A DNA stretch of 64,000 nucleotides from assembly GCF_007991655.1 (NCBI RefSeq), contig NZ_BJYT01000006.1, positions 186,001 to 250,000 on the forward strand, given 5' to 3'. Position numbers and translations under genes: made by a program. The notes beneath the pieces are model-generated. The model had not been told where the DNA came from. It was given only the letters and a program-made list of their open reading frames with translations, and did no database searches. Shown in pieces: positions 45,332 to 54,900 of the stretch; positions within the stretch are counted from its first letter, which is position 1, and every line of letters begins with the position of its first letter. The DNA comes from Segetibacter aerophilus. Lineage in GTDB: Bacteria > Bacteroidota > Bacteroidia > Chitinophagales > Chitinophagaceae.

Positions 45332-45526
45332 ATGAATAAGATTTCAGCATACTTTCGGGACAGTTATACAGAGCTAACGGAGAAAGTTACATGGCCATCG
45401 TGGTTGCAGTTACAGCAATCTACAGTAATCGTATTGGTTGCAACAATTATAATCACAGCGCTAGTGTGGGTAATGGACTTTGCGTCTCAAAACTTATTGA
45501 AGGCTATTTACTCATTATTTAAGTAA
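45332..45526 (+). CDS. secE: Preprotein translocase subunit SecE
   Basis: 64 residues, the short single-helix form. NKISAYFRDSYTELTEKVTW contains the conserved amphipathic EL..KVTWPS segment (EKVTWPSWLQLQQS), followed by one membrane helix (VIVLVATIIITALVWVMDF). It clamps SecY in the SecYEG channel. Its stop TAA overlaps the nusG ATG by one base, so the two are translationally coupled. Confidence 0.96.
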   Translation: MNKISAYFRDSYTELTEKVTWPSWLQLQQSTVIVLVATIIITALVWVMDFASQNLLKAIYSLFK

Positions 45527-46131
45527 TGGAAGAAACAACATCAAATATAAATGCAGCTCCTCCTGCTGAACAGGAACTTACCAAATATTACGCGTTGCGT
45601 GTAGTAAGTGGTAAAGAGCGTAAGGTTAAGGAATATTTAGATAAGGAAGTAGTACGGAGCGGTTGGACGGAAACTATTAAACAAGTTTTCTTGCCCATGG
45701 AAAAGGTGTATAAAGTGCAGAACGGAAAGAAAGTAATGCGTGAGAAAAACCTGTATCCCGGTTATCTTTTTTTGGAAGCTTTTGAAGGCAAGCTTACCGA
45801 TGACATGGTTCAGGTTATTAGTAATGTTAGTAATGTAATGCACTTTTTAACTGATGGTAAGGGCGCTAAGGGAAACATTATTTCTTTGCGTAAAAGCGAA
45901 GTAAATAAAATGCTCGGTAAAGTGGATGAGATGAACGACCAGGGCATTGTAATGAACGAACCTTTTATTGTAGGTGAAACTATTAAGATTATAGAAGGTC
46001 CTTTCAATGACTTTAATGGTGTAATAGAAGAGGTAAATGACGAGAAGAAAAAATTGAAAGTAACAGTAAAAATATTTGGACGATCTACACCTGTAGAATT
46101 GAACTATATGCAGGTTGAGAAACTTGGATAG
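45526..46131 (+). CDS. nusG: Transcription termination/antitermination factor NusG
   Basis: 201 residues. The NGN domain (KYYALRVVSGKERKVKEYLD, KNLYPGYLFLEAF) is followed by a KOW domain (FIVGETIKIIEGPFNDFNGV). It binds RNA polymerase to modulate pausing and couples to ribosomes or Rho. It overlaps secE by one base. A clear terminator follows; the usual downstream rplK-rplA-rplJ-rplL-rpoBC genes are not here. Confidence 0.97.
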   Translation: MEETTSNINAAPPAEQELTKYYALRVVSGKERKVKEYLDKEVVRSGWTETIKQVFLPMEKVYKVQNGKKVMREKNLYPGYLFLEAFEGKLTDDMVQVISNVSNVMHFLTDGKGAKGNIISLRKSEVNKMLGKVDEMNDQGIVMNEPFIVGETIKIIEGPFNDFNGVIEEVNDEKKKLKVTVKIFGRSTPVELNYMQVEKLG

Positions 46132-46153
46132 TTTTTGAGAAATTTGTTAGATG

Positions 46154-46181
46154 AGCCACAGTTAATAGCTGTGGCTTTTTT
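46154..46181 (+). terminator. Terminator after nusG
   Basis: 8-bp stem AGCCACAG / CTGTGGCT with a seven-base loop and six Ts, 22 bases after the nusG stop. Confidence 0.88.
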
Positions 46182-46349
46182 GTGTGTTTTATTAAGGTTC
46201 TGCAGTTTTACAGTATTAAGTTTTTTGCCTTTAATTTCTTCAAACTAGCAAAGCCCGGCTACTCTTAGTTTTTCCATTGTAGTTTTTTTCGATTAAGCAT
46301 TTACAACTATATTCATGTTTGAAGCACCTAAAGGGTATATTGATTTGAA

Positions 46350-48293
46350 ATGATTGTAACAAAAACTTCTCTTTTATTTATCGTTCTGTTAGTATGCGTA
46401 AAACTACCTGCTCAACTTTGCCAAGGCAGTCTCGGTGACCCTATCGTCAATATCACTTTTGGAAGCGGTAGTAATCCAGGTCCGGTCCTTACCACCACTA
46501 AAAACTTAAACTTCTTTTATAATGATTGTCCTCAAGATGGTCTTTATACAGTAAGAAATAGTACGTCCCAGTGCCACTTCAATACATGGCATACCTTAAA
46601 CAATGACCATACAGGTGATCCAAACGGATATTTTATGCTCATTAATGCTTCCCTGCAAAAAAGTGAGTTTTATGTTGATACCTTGAAGAGTTTGTGTCCA
46701 AATACAACTTATGAATTTGCTGCATGGATCACCAATGTTATACTTCCTTCCGCCTGTTCCGGAAATCCGAAAACACCCAACCTTACATTCAATATTGAAA
46801 AGACTGATGGAACAGTCTTACAAACCTATACTACAGGCGACATTGTTGCCACTCAAAGTCCAATATGGAAGCAATACGGGTCTTTCTTTACAACACCTGC
46901 AAACGTGACGAATGTTGTATTACGTCTTATCAATAATTCTGTTGGCGGCTGCGGAAACGACCTGGCAATTGATGACATTACATTTCGGCCATGCGGACCG
47001 CAACTAATCCCTTCAATTAAGGGGGTGTCTGATAATGTAAAAACTTTATGCGCCGGCGACAATACAGATGTAACTTTTGAATGCAAGGTTTCAGCGGGAT
47101 ATAGTAACCCTGCTTATATATGGCAACAAAGTAAAGATGGCGGTAGTACCTGGACAAACCTTCCGGGTGAAACCTCGAACACTATGACAAGAAGTTTCAA
47201 CTCTACAACTGCAGCAGGTCAGTACTTGTACAGGCTGAGTGTGGGGGAGGCAAGTAATGCCGGCCTGGCAACTTGTAGGGTCGCTTCAAAGGCTCTTACT
47301 GTAAATATTAAGAGTAAGCCGGCAACTTCGATATCGAGCAATAGTCCTGCTTGCGAGGGGAGCAACATTTCTTTGTCTGCCACTGGTGGTGCATCAGGAA
47401 CGCAATATGCGTGGTCTGGAGCAAACTCTTTTTCGTCTACGACGCAGAATGTATCTATTAGTAATGCACGTTCAATAAATGCTGGTAAGTATTATGTTCA
47501 GGTTACGAACTCGGACGGATGCAAACAACTAGACTCAACAACAGTGTCTGTTACGCCTGCTCCCATTGCAGCAGTTGGTTTTACAACCAAAACTATTTGC
47601 AAGGGTGACAGTGTTTTCTTGTCCAGTTCAGGAGGTACGTCTTATGCATGGTCACCCAATGTAAGTTTGTCGTCTGCTACAATCCCTAATCCTACAGCAA
47701 AGCCGGCAGATAGTACCGTCTATACTGTTGTAGTTTCAAACGATCAATCATGCAAAGACAGTGCAAGGGTAACCATTAATGTTTTACAGAAACCTGTCGC
47801 AGATGCGGGGCCAGACCAGGTGATGATTGAAGGCCAATCAGTACAATTAGACGGGAGTGTGACAGGTGGTAATACAGGCTTTACCTGGTATCCTTCTTTG
47901 TTTATTGATAATATAAATACACTTCATCCGGTTGTAAATCCTGCCGTTAGTACGAGTTATATTTTAACTGCAACTTCCAATAATGGATGTGGTAGTTCAA
48001 GCGATACCGCTTTTGTGCAGGTGTATAAAAATGTGATTGTACCAAACGCATTTTCACCAAATGGAGATGGCGTCAATGATACCTGGAATATAAAGGCGTT
48101 AGCGAGTTATGATAGCTACGAATTATCTGTCTTCAACAGGTATGGGCAAAAGGTTTTGAGCACTAAAAATTATAGTACTCCCTGGGATGGAACATTTAAT
48201 GGAAAGCCTTTACCTGTTGGAACCTACTACTACTTGTTGGATTTACAGCTAGGACTGCCTAAGCTTAAAGGATATGTAGTAATTCTTAGATAA
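46350..48293 (+). CDS. Secreted multidomain protein with gliding-motility/T9SS type B C-terminal domain
   Basis: 647 residues with a signal peptide (LLFIVLLVCVKLPAQ). The N-terminal domain (about 20-220) is Cys-containing and jelly-roll-like (YEFAAWITNVILPSACSGNP). Ig/PKD-like domains follow (YIWQQSKDGGSTWTNLPGE; YAWSGANSFSSTTQNVSI; AGPDQVMIEGQSVQLDGSV). The last 85 residues are the gliding-motility-associated C-terminal (CHU_C) domain: VPNAFSPNGDGVNDTWNIKA, LSVFNRYGQKV, WDGTFNGKPLPVGTYYYL. That domain directs export by the type IX system and attachment to the surface. The ligand is unknown. Confidence 0.9.
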   Translation: MIVTKTSLLFIVLLVCVKLPAQLCQGSLGDPIVNITFGSGSNPGPVLTTTKNLNFFYNDCPQDGLYTVRNSTSQCHFNTWHTLNNDHTGDPNGYFMLINASLQKSEFYVDTLKSLCPNTTYEFAAWITNVILPSACSGNPKTPNLTFNIEKTDGTVLQTYTTGDIVATQSPIWKQYGSFFTTPANVTNVVLRLINNSVGGCGNDLAIDDITFRPCGPQLIPSIKGVSDNVKTLCAGDNTDVTFECKVSAGYSNPAYIWQQSKDGGSTWTNLPGETSNTMTRSFNSTTAAGQYLYRLSVGEASNAGLATCRVASKALTVNIKSKPATSISSNSPACEGSNISLSATGGASGTQYAWSGANSFSSTTQNVSISNARSINAGKYYVQVTNSDGCKQLDSTTVSVTPAPIAAVGFTTKTICKGDSVFLSSSGGTSYAWSPNVSLSSATIPNPTAKPADSTVYTVVVSNDQSCKDSARVTINVLQKPVADAGPDQVMIEGQSVQLDGSVTGGNTGFTWYPSLFIDNINTLHPVVNPAVSTSYILTATSNNGCGSSSDTAFVQVYKNVIVPNAFSPNGDGVNDTWNIKALASYDSYELSVFNRYGQKVLSTKNYSTPWDGTFNGKPLPVGTYYYLLDLQLGLPKLKGYVVILR

Positions 48294-48361
48294 AATCTCC
48301 CACTGCCTTACAAATTGCTTTTGGTGCAATAGTAGTTTCAAAGATTTTCGGTACTATTTTT

Positions 48362-48538
48362 CTAAACAGCTAAATCTTCCTGGTAAAAGCCGTCAATTAA
48401 ATTTTTCTTTTGAAGAAACTGAAGGATATCTGAAGCAGCAGCTTTGCTGTCGATTAGGAATCTTTCTTCCTGGTGTCGCGATCTTTCTATTATCTGCGCA
48501 ATTTTTAACTGGATTTCCGATTGCTCGAGGTTTGACAT
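48362..48538 (-). CDS. Small hypothetical protein, 58 residues
   Basis: ATG at 48536-48538 on the minus strand, TAG at 48362-48364. The product begins MSNLEQSEIQLKIAQIIERS and continues with HQEERFLIDSKAAASDILQF and a C-terminus rich in Lys, Leu and Asp. It is soluble, charged, predicted almost wholly helical, and has the amino-acid balance of a real protein, unlike the other frames in this gap. No family recognised. It is convergent with the gliding-type gene. Confidence 0.5.
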   Translation of the reverse strand: MSNLEQSEIQLKIAQIIERSRHQEERFLIDSKAAASDILQFLQKKNLIDGFYQEDLAV

Positions 48539-48976
48539 TTTCTTTTGGATTTCGATTTTTTATGTAAGTAGTAATTAACGTAACTGTTTTTTAAATAGTA
48601 TGAACAGGATAAGAATTTGCTTCTTTTAGTTGAATTTGTCTTTCTGTGGGTCAAAGGTTTAAACCTTTTGCAGCCAGTAATGGCGCTCATTTGAATGCAG
48701 AAAAAAATACAAATTGTACAAGGGTGTGACACAAAAATGTTCATAAATAGATAAAGTCGGCTCCAAAATTCTTCTAACCTACCAACACAAATTTCTGCAC
48801 AGCTTTGAAAGTTTTTTAAAAGCTTTTTCCTCCTTAGTAAAAAGGGGCTGGGGCTTATAGGCGGCAGCGTTATTGAGAATAAAAAAGAACTTTAAAGTGC
48901 AGAATAGTTTAAGTAACGGCCTGAAACAAAATTGTTTATGGAATGGTCTTTGAATAGTTAAAGACAAAAAAGCAGT
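48539..48976. other. 438-base gap
   Basis: Holds a degenerate dispersed element (48713-48770) and otherwise nothing recognisable. Minus-strand frames of 79 and 62 codons in it have implausible Cys/Lys/Ser-rich composition and are not called. Confidence 0.4.
48713..48770 (+). repeat. Dispersed intergenic element, copy 8 (degenerate)
   Basis: TTGTACAAGGGTGTGACACAA aligned to the usual GTACAAGAGTGCGACGCAA, and GGCTCCAAAATT aligned to GGAACTCAAAAATT 33 bases after the box start. Confidence 0.5.
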
Positions 48977-49444
48977 ATGCTTGCAGGTGTGTATACGGGT
49001 AGGATTTTGAGCATTCTGTTATTTTTTAACGTGGCTTGTATTAGCAATAGAGCAAAGGAGCAACACCAGTATTATTATTACCCGCAGAAGAATGTGTATT
49101 ATGACCCGGTGAAAAAGAATTTTTGGTATTCGTTGAATGGCGCCAGGAGTTGGAATAAATTTTCAGATAGCAACGCCGTAGAACCAGTAGCCTTAGGAGC
49201 AAAAGTTTTAATTAGTAGTACAGATAGCGAGGTGTATAAAAATAATGAGAGCCATCGAAAGCTATATTCCGGAGCATTGTTAGCTATAAATGTAACCGAC
49301 ACAACCGGCGCTTCTCCCGGACCGGAAGTAGCTGGACGTACAGTGGTTCAAAAGAAAAAGATAACTGCGCGAAAAAAGCCGGTCGAACAAAAACCCAAGA
49401 AGGGTTTAGGTAAATTTATTAATAAGATTTTTGGAAAGCATTGA
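48977..49444 (+). CDS. Exported hypothetical protein with basic C-terminus
   Basis: 155 residues. The hydrophobic N-terminus (ILSILLFFNVACIS) could be a signal peptide or a lipoprotein signal with Cys21, though the -3 residue (Asn) does not fit a good lipobox. The mature part contains YYYYPQKNVYYDPVKKNFWY, an aromatic motif I associate with small exported Bacteroidota proteins (not a defined family). The C-terminus is rich in Lys and Arg (KKKITARKKPVEQKPKKGLG). It lies 64 bases before the FhaA-N-like gene and may be the first gene of that operon. Confidence 0.6.
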   Translation: MLAGVYTGRILSILLFFNVACISNRAKEQHQYYYYPQKNVYYDPVKKNFWYSLNGARSWNKFSDSNAVEPVALGAKVLISSTDSEVYKNNESHRKLYSGALLAINVTDTTGASPGPEVAGRTVVQKKKITARKKPVEQKPKKGLGKFINKIFGKH

Positions 49445-49508
49445 TAAAAAAAGAGCAATTTCATATTGTTCAACTGCTTTTGATGAACCTATAACTAAGA
49501 CATTTTAA

Positions 49509-50462
49509 ATGAAATCGAAAACGACGTTATGGCAACGTATGGGTTTACATGATTGGTTTCTTAAAAAAGAAGTAACCAGTGTTACACAACAAATTCCAAC
49601 GCTAACTCCTGATGACGTATATAAGTATATCGTGCAGAAGTTTAACGAGTCAATTGCACAGCTATCTTTTGCCAACCGCGTTGTTTTTTTTCATGAATAC
49701 ATCATCTGTTTTAACCCTGCAGATTATAATCAGTTCATGGATAATAAGCGAGGCATTTTCGGACTGATCATCCAGGAGTCAGTCAAGCAATTTTATGATA
49801 CCTTAAAAACCTATAGGCTGCAGGGCAAAACCGTGGAGCCTTCCAGTAATAAATGGGTTTTTAGGTTTGTTTCGCACCCGGATTATAAAAGAGGCGATAA
49901 AAGTTTTATTGGCAAATTACTTCCGGGCAGCAACGTACATAAGGAGGAGAATTTGAGGGTAACGTTTATTCCAAGACAAACGGGGATTGCCGAGACTTAC
50001 GATATCAACGATGAGATTTTGAAAGGCTTTACATTCTATAGCGAAGGGTATTACGAAGTGCCATACCAGGAAGACCTTGTGTTGGATGAAAAGAAAATCA
50101 TGAACTCCGAGACTTCTGTGTTGGCCCGTTTTGAAACGATTGTTCCAGACCGCGAATATGCAGGAAAGAAGATTGAGTTTTTGATGAAGGAGGAAGAAAT
50201 AATTGTTACGGGAAAAGAAGAGCAACGGGATAATGCAAACATTTTTAAAATTCCATCTGATTGGGTAAATGCCCCTCACCTGCGAATTCGTTTCGATAAA
50301 AACAATGGAAAATTTTTTCTTGCTTCTTTTGGAGAAAAGACAATATTGAATGAAAACGAAGTTAAGCTCAGTGACATGCAAAACATTACGTGGGTAGAGC
50401 TGCCACTAAACTCGCGGATCGTTTTAAACGGAATAGTCGGTATCAACATTTTTAAATCTTAG
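49509..50462 (+). CDS. FhaA-N-like protein, phosphosignalling island
   Basis: 317 residues, soluble, no signal peptide. Residues about 25-130 (LTPDDVYKYIVQKFNESIAQ, VVFFHEYIICFNPADYNQFM, IQESVKQFYDTLKTYRLQGK) recall the N-terminal DUF3662-type domain of actinobacterial FhaA. This is only a pattern-level resemblance. The C-terminal 90 residues are beta-rich (IFKIPSDWVNAPHLRIRFDK, GEKTILNENEVKLSD), with the strand order of an FHA domain but without the conserved GR...SRxH residues. Therefore it is either a degenerate FHA or something else. It overlaps the 33-residue gene region closely and sits upstream of PP2C. Confidence 0.5.
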   Translation: MKSKTTLWQRMGLHDWFLKKEVTSVTQQIPTLTPDDVYKYIVQKFNESIAQLSFANRVVFFHEYIICFNPADYNQFMDNKRGIFGLIIQESVKQFYDTLKTYRLQGKTVEPSSNKWVFRFVSHPDYKRGDKSFIGKLLPGSNVHKEENLRVTFIPRQTGIAETYDINDEILKGFTFYSEGYYEVPYQEDLVLDEKKIMNSETSVLARFETIVPDREYAGKKIEFLMKEEEIIVTGKEEQRDNANIFKIPSDWVNAPHLRIRFDKNNGKFFLASFGEKTILNENEVKLSDMQNITWVELPLNSRIVLNGIVGINIFKS

Positions 50463-50466
50463 ATGA

Positions 50467-50568
50467 ATGGTCAGTTCAGTATTATCTATCACCTTATTAG
50501 TCATCTGCATTCTGCTGCTTGTTGCAAACTTCAGGGATATAAAAAATACACACAATAACAATGGCTGA
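50467..50568 (+). CDS. 33-residue single-pass membrane miniprotein
   Basis: ATG at 50467, TGA at 50566-50568. The product starts MVSSVLSITLLVICILLLVA and ends NFRDIKNTHNNNG: one 19-20 residue hydrophobic helix and a short polar tail. It begins four bases after the stop of the preceding gene and overlaps the start of the PP2C gene by eight bases, a layout typical of translational coupling. A pure membrane helix filling an otherwise 98-base gap is unlikely by chance. A competing 31-codon frame from 50463 has no such character. The role is unknown; it may be a partner of the neighbouring membrane proteins. Confidence 0.55.
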   Translation: MVSSVLSITLLVICILLLVANFRDIKNTHNNNG

Positions 50569-51982
50569 AAATTATTTTGGAATAACCGACACCGGTAAAA
50601 TGCGGACTAACAATGAAGACACCTTCATTGCCCAACCCGTCTTAAATGATCAATTTATTGCTGCCTGTGTAATTGATGGAGTAGGAGGCTACGAAGGTGG
50701 CGAGGTTGCGGCCCGACTTGCGCATGATGCCATACTGGAACGCTTTGGAGGTAAATCGGATGACTATATAAAACTGATGAAAGATGCGATAGCTGCTGCA
50801 AACGAAGCTATCTATACTGAGAAGAAGGTCAGCAGGGCAAATGAGCAAATGGCATGTGTGCTTACAGTAGCGCTGGCAGATATTCCAAATAATAAATTTT
50901 ACTATTGTCATGTCGGTGACACCCGGCTTTATCTGTTTCGAGACAACTCGCTGGTAAAAATTACGCGAGATCATTCTTTTGTTGGTTTTCTGGAGGATAG
51001 TGGTCGGTTGTCTGAAGAGGCAGCTATGCGTCATCCAAAACGCAATGAGATTAATAAAGCTTTGGGCTTTGATGCCGCCATTAAGGGCGACGATTATATA
51101 GAAACAGGCGAATCTCCTTTTCTTCCGGGTGATACTATTCTTTTATGTAGCGACGGACTTTCTGATATGATCGGCAATAGTGCTATAACCGCTATTTTAG
51201 GTACAACCAAAAGCCTTTCTTTTAAAGCCAAAGCACTGGTGGATGCTGCTAACGAAGCTGGGGGAAAAGACAACATTACTGTTGTGCTTGTTCAAAATAA
51301 CAAAAGTCCTTTAAAGCAGATTGCGACCAAGCCGGCAGTCAGTTTAAAAAAAAATGAAAGCCAGGACGGCTATGATGTTTTGAAAGAGTCCAATTCCAAC
51401 TCGCACGAAAAAACAGTTTTGAAAAATAAAAAGAGAAGGAGCATAATTCCTTTCCTCATCTTTCTATCCATTTTAATCGTTGCAGCTTTTCTATGGATAA
51501 TATATTCAAACTATAAAAATAAGCGAGCCCACGAGGAAGAGCTAAAAAACGCTGTTGTTGTAAAAGAGCGAAATCCCGAAGAACAAAAGTTTATTGACAG
51601 TATTAATGGAAATACGACCAAGGAAGTTTTTGTGCTTAATACTCCTGAAACTACGTCCATCACTATAACAGATTCTATTCCCGTTACAAACGATTCTTTG
51701 CATATTATCGGTAACGGCGTAACGCTCATTAGTGACTCTACCTACAAAGGGCCTGCGTTTATAATGTCACCCGGTTCAAGGTATCTTCTACTTGATAGCC
51801 TGACCCTTGAAAATTTTGATATAGGAGTTCTCACAAGAACCTCAGGACTACATCTGAAAAACGTACAGTTTAAAAACTGTCGCGTTCCGGTTCAGTATAA
51901 CTTTTTGTTTAAAGATCGTCCTGTCATCAATGGTCGTTTTGCTGACACTGTTTTTTACAATTCAAATTCAATACACCTATAA
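50561..51982 (+). CDS. Membrane-anchored PP2C-family Ser/Thr phosphatase
   Basis: 473 residues. The PP2C domain (about 1-247) has all the metal-site motifs: MRTNNEDTF (Asp20), CVIDGVGGYEGGEVAA (Asp39), CHVGDTRLYLF, ILLCSDGLSDMI (Asp198) and GGKDNITVVLV (Asp237). A basic juxtamembrane stretch (LKNKKRRS) and one membrane helix (294-316, IIPFLIFLSILIVAAFLWI) lead to an extracytoplasmic domain of about 155 residues of unknown fold. This is the PstP architecture, except that the outer domain is larger. It should oppose the three kinases downstream. It is 16 bases from the SEDS-PBP fusion gene. Confidence 0.93.
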   Translation: MAENYFGITDTGKMRTNNEDTFIAQPVLNDQFIAACVIDGVGGYEGGEVAARLAHDAILERFGGKSDDYIKLMKDAIAAANEAIYTEKKVSRANEQMACVLTVALADIPNNKFYYCHVGDTRLYLFRDNSLVKITRDHSFVGFLEDSGRLSEEAAMRHPKRNEINKALGFDAAIKGDDYIETGESPFLPGDTILLCSDGLSDMIGNSAITAILGTTKSLSFKAKALVDAANEAGGKDNITVVLVQNNKSPLKQIATKPAVSLKKNESQDGYDVLKESNSNSHEKTVLKNKKRRSIIPFLIFLSILIVAAFLWIIYSNYKNKRAHEEELKNAVVVKERNPEEQKFIDSINGNTTKEVFVLNTPETTSITITDSIPVTNDSLHIIGNGVTLISDSTYKGPAFIMSPGSRYLLLDSLTLENFDIGVLTRTSGLHLKNVQFKNCRVPVQYNFLFKDRPVINGRFADTVFYNSNSIHL

Positions 51983-51998
51983 TAACTACTGATTTAAG

Positions 51999-54900
51999 AT
52001 GGTTTCCAATACCTCCCGTTTTGGTTCAAGAAATGTCGAGCGCCTCTTTTTATTTCTGCTAAGCATCGTAATGTTAGTGCTATTTTACCAGTTGTTTACA
52101 GTGTTGAAAAATGACCAGGCTGACGTTCAAAAACGACTTGCAAACGGAACGATGATGAACCTGAACGATAGTAAACCTGGCGAGCGAATAAAAATATTGC
52201 TTCAGAAAGGTTTTTATTTTAGTGATAAAAGAGACATTGACTTCATTGGCAAGGTGGTCGAAAACGGCAAAAGAAATCTCCCGGATGTAATTGATAACAT
52301 TGGTGAATTAAATAAGAGCAACTTTAATGTCAACTCAGAGGCTGCTTACGCTCAAGGAGGGGAAGTATTTAGAAGAAGGGTTCAGGTGGAAAGAGCTTTG
52401 CTTGGTTTTTCGGATGAAGACTCTGCGCTCTTTCAACAGGAGCGAAGAAAACCGGTTCAACTTCCCTCTGTCAATAGTTTGAACATGGGGAGTGGGTCGA
52501 TAAACGGAGTAGTTCAAAAAGGAGAAAAAATACCGGTGCAAGGTGTCCTGGTGCGGTTGCAGGTTATCTTGCCAGAGGATAGTTTGTACAGCGAGAATGT
52601 AGGAGACGTAGAACAAAGAATTGCCGTAAATACAAAAGGCGTACGAAGAGTATTTGTAGTAGACTCCTTGCACCACAGGCAACTACAGTCGCTTACAGCT
52701 TTTGCAAGAACGGATGCAAACGGTCATTTCTCTTTTACAGGTTTACCTGCTAACCGGTCATTCGCTGTTTTACCTCTTCAGCCTGGTTATGAATTTGGCC
52801 GCTCTCAAGGAGTTGAAAATTTAGAAGATAACGAGGAGTTTACTTTTGTCCAGGCTCCAAATACCATTAAGCTTTTTTCAAACCGCGATTTTAGCAACTT
52901 GAAAAAAGAGCGATCTTTTATTGTTCGCACTCCGGGCGAAGCAGCAAGGTGGTTTTGGATAATTGTAGGATGTTTCATTGTATCGTTCTGGCTGCTTCAC
53001 CTGCTTTTATCTTTCAGGTTTCCCCAGGCCGACCAACTTATTCTGCCGGTAATGATGATTTTGACGGGGTTATCATTTGTCACGTTATTCAGTTTACAAG
53101 ATCCATTGCGAGACCGCTTCTTCTCAAAAAGCACCCTTTTTTATTTTGAAGGCGGGATTTTAGGAATCGTTGTCTTAATGCTCTTTAACCTTCGGTACTT
53201 TACAACCGACTCGCTGATTTACCGCTTATTTGTTTTTAAAGGAAATCGTAAGGCGGCCAACGGATGGCCATGGGCTGTGGTAGCAATGGGTTTATTACTT
53301 CTTACCATCATTTTTGGAACAGGCCCGGAAGGCAGCGGAGTAAAAGTGAACCTTTTTGGCTTTCAACCAAGCGAAATTGTCAAGTACTTAGTTATTATGT
53401 TTTTGGCAGGTTTTTTTGCAGCGAACGAAAAATTCATTTCAGAATACACCTCTTTAAACAAACGCTTTTACTTTTTCTTCTTTGCCCTGTTTGCTATTCT
53501 TACAACTATATTCTTATTTCTTATACTTGGTGATCTCGGCCCTGCGATGGTTTGCTGTTTTACTTTCATCATTCTCTTTTCTTTCTCTCGGGGAGATTTT
53601 GCAGATATGGTAGGGGCCGTAGTAGTATATGTGCTTTCAATCTGGCTCAGTAAAAACGTATGGATAGGAACGGCTATTACTGCAGCTACTCTCACACTGT
53701 ATACCCTTTTCAAAAGAAGACAGTTAAGCGAATCTGCAGTGATGGCTTTGGTTGTTATTGCGGGCTTTTTGCTCCTTGATCAAATTCCTTATTTAGACAA
53801 ACTAATCCCTGGCCCGGTTCATAGGTTAACCGATAGAAAAGCAATCTGGCAAAATGCATGGAACAATGAAGTGTTCGGTGGCGACCAGGTAGCAAACGGT
53901 ATCTGGGCCATGTCGAGTGGGGGAGTCACAGGGCAGGGTGTGGGAGAAGGTTTTGCCAAAACTATTCCTGAAGCGCATACAGATATGATACTTCCATCAA
54001 TGGGTGAGGAGTTTGGATGGGCAGGAATTATCTGCATATTTATTCTTTTTCTTATTTACCTACATCGCTCCTTCATAATTGGTCGACAGACGGGAACTCC
54101 TTTTCTATTTTATGTCTGTGCGGGAATTGGGGTAAGCACATTTGTACAGTTTTTACTAATTGCCGGTGGTTCAACCGGTGCCTTGCCGCTTTCAGGAGTT
54201 GCGTTGCCCTTTATGAGCTACGGAGGATCGTCCCTGCTTTGCAATATGCTTGCGGCCGGCTTTTTATTATCCGCTTCGCATCTGCAAGGGTCTGCAGTTC
54301 AAATGAAGTTCATCACGCGCCAGCAGGATAAAAACCTAATGCCTGCTCTTGTTGCTGCTTGCGTTGGGATCGTGTTGTTAGGCGTAAATGTGTCAAAATA
54401 TTTGTTTAATAATAAGAGGTGGGTCGTTGAACCTGCATTGGTTGCTGATAGGTCCGGAGCAAGAATGTTTAGCTATAATCCGCGGATTTCTATTCTCATG
54501 AGTAAGTTACAGGCAGGTAATCTTCTTGATCGAAAAGGATTGATACTTGCTACCAGCCACCAGGATCAAATAAACAAACAGTACGACTCACTGCTGTCAG
54601 TGGGCATTCCAAAAGAAAACCTGGAGGCTTTTGCCTACAAGCGTCTCGACCGGTATTATCCTTTCGGAGAGCAAATGTTTTTTTGGACAGGTGATGCTAA
54701 TACCGGTGTTTTTAACGGCTCAACGAATGGTTATTTTGCGGAGTACGAACATGCAGCTGAGTTGAGAGGTTTTCCAACCCCCACTTCCAAATTCCAGGTA
54801 AGTGCTACCCGGTTTAAAGAAGATAGATTTTTACCACGAACGTCTACCGAGATGACTGTTAACCGACGTGATTATGGGGCAATTGCACCACTGCTATTAG

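Noticed and set aside
48505-48967. Minus-strand frames of 79 and 62 codons
   Set aside because: Cys/Lys/Ser-rich composition, no recognisable features, and one overlaps the better 58-residue frame and the dispersed element.
50463-50558. 31-codon frame starting at the first ATG after the FhaA-N-like gene
   Set aside because: Composition (His, Cys, Tyr scattered) looks random, whereas the frame from 50467 codes for a clean membrane helix.
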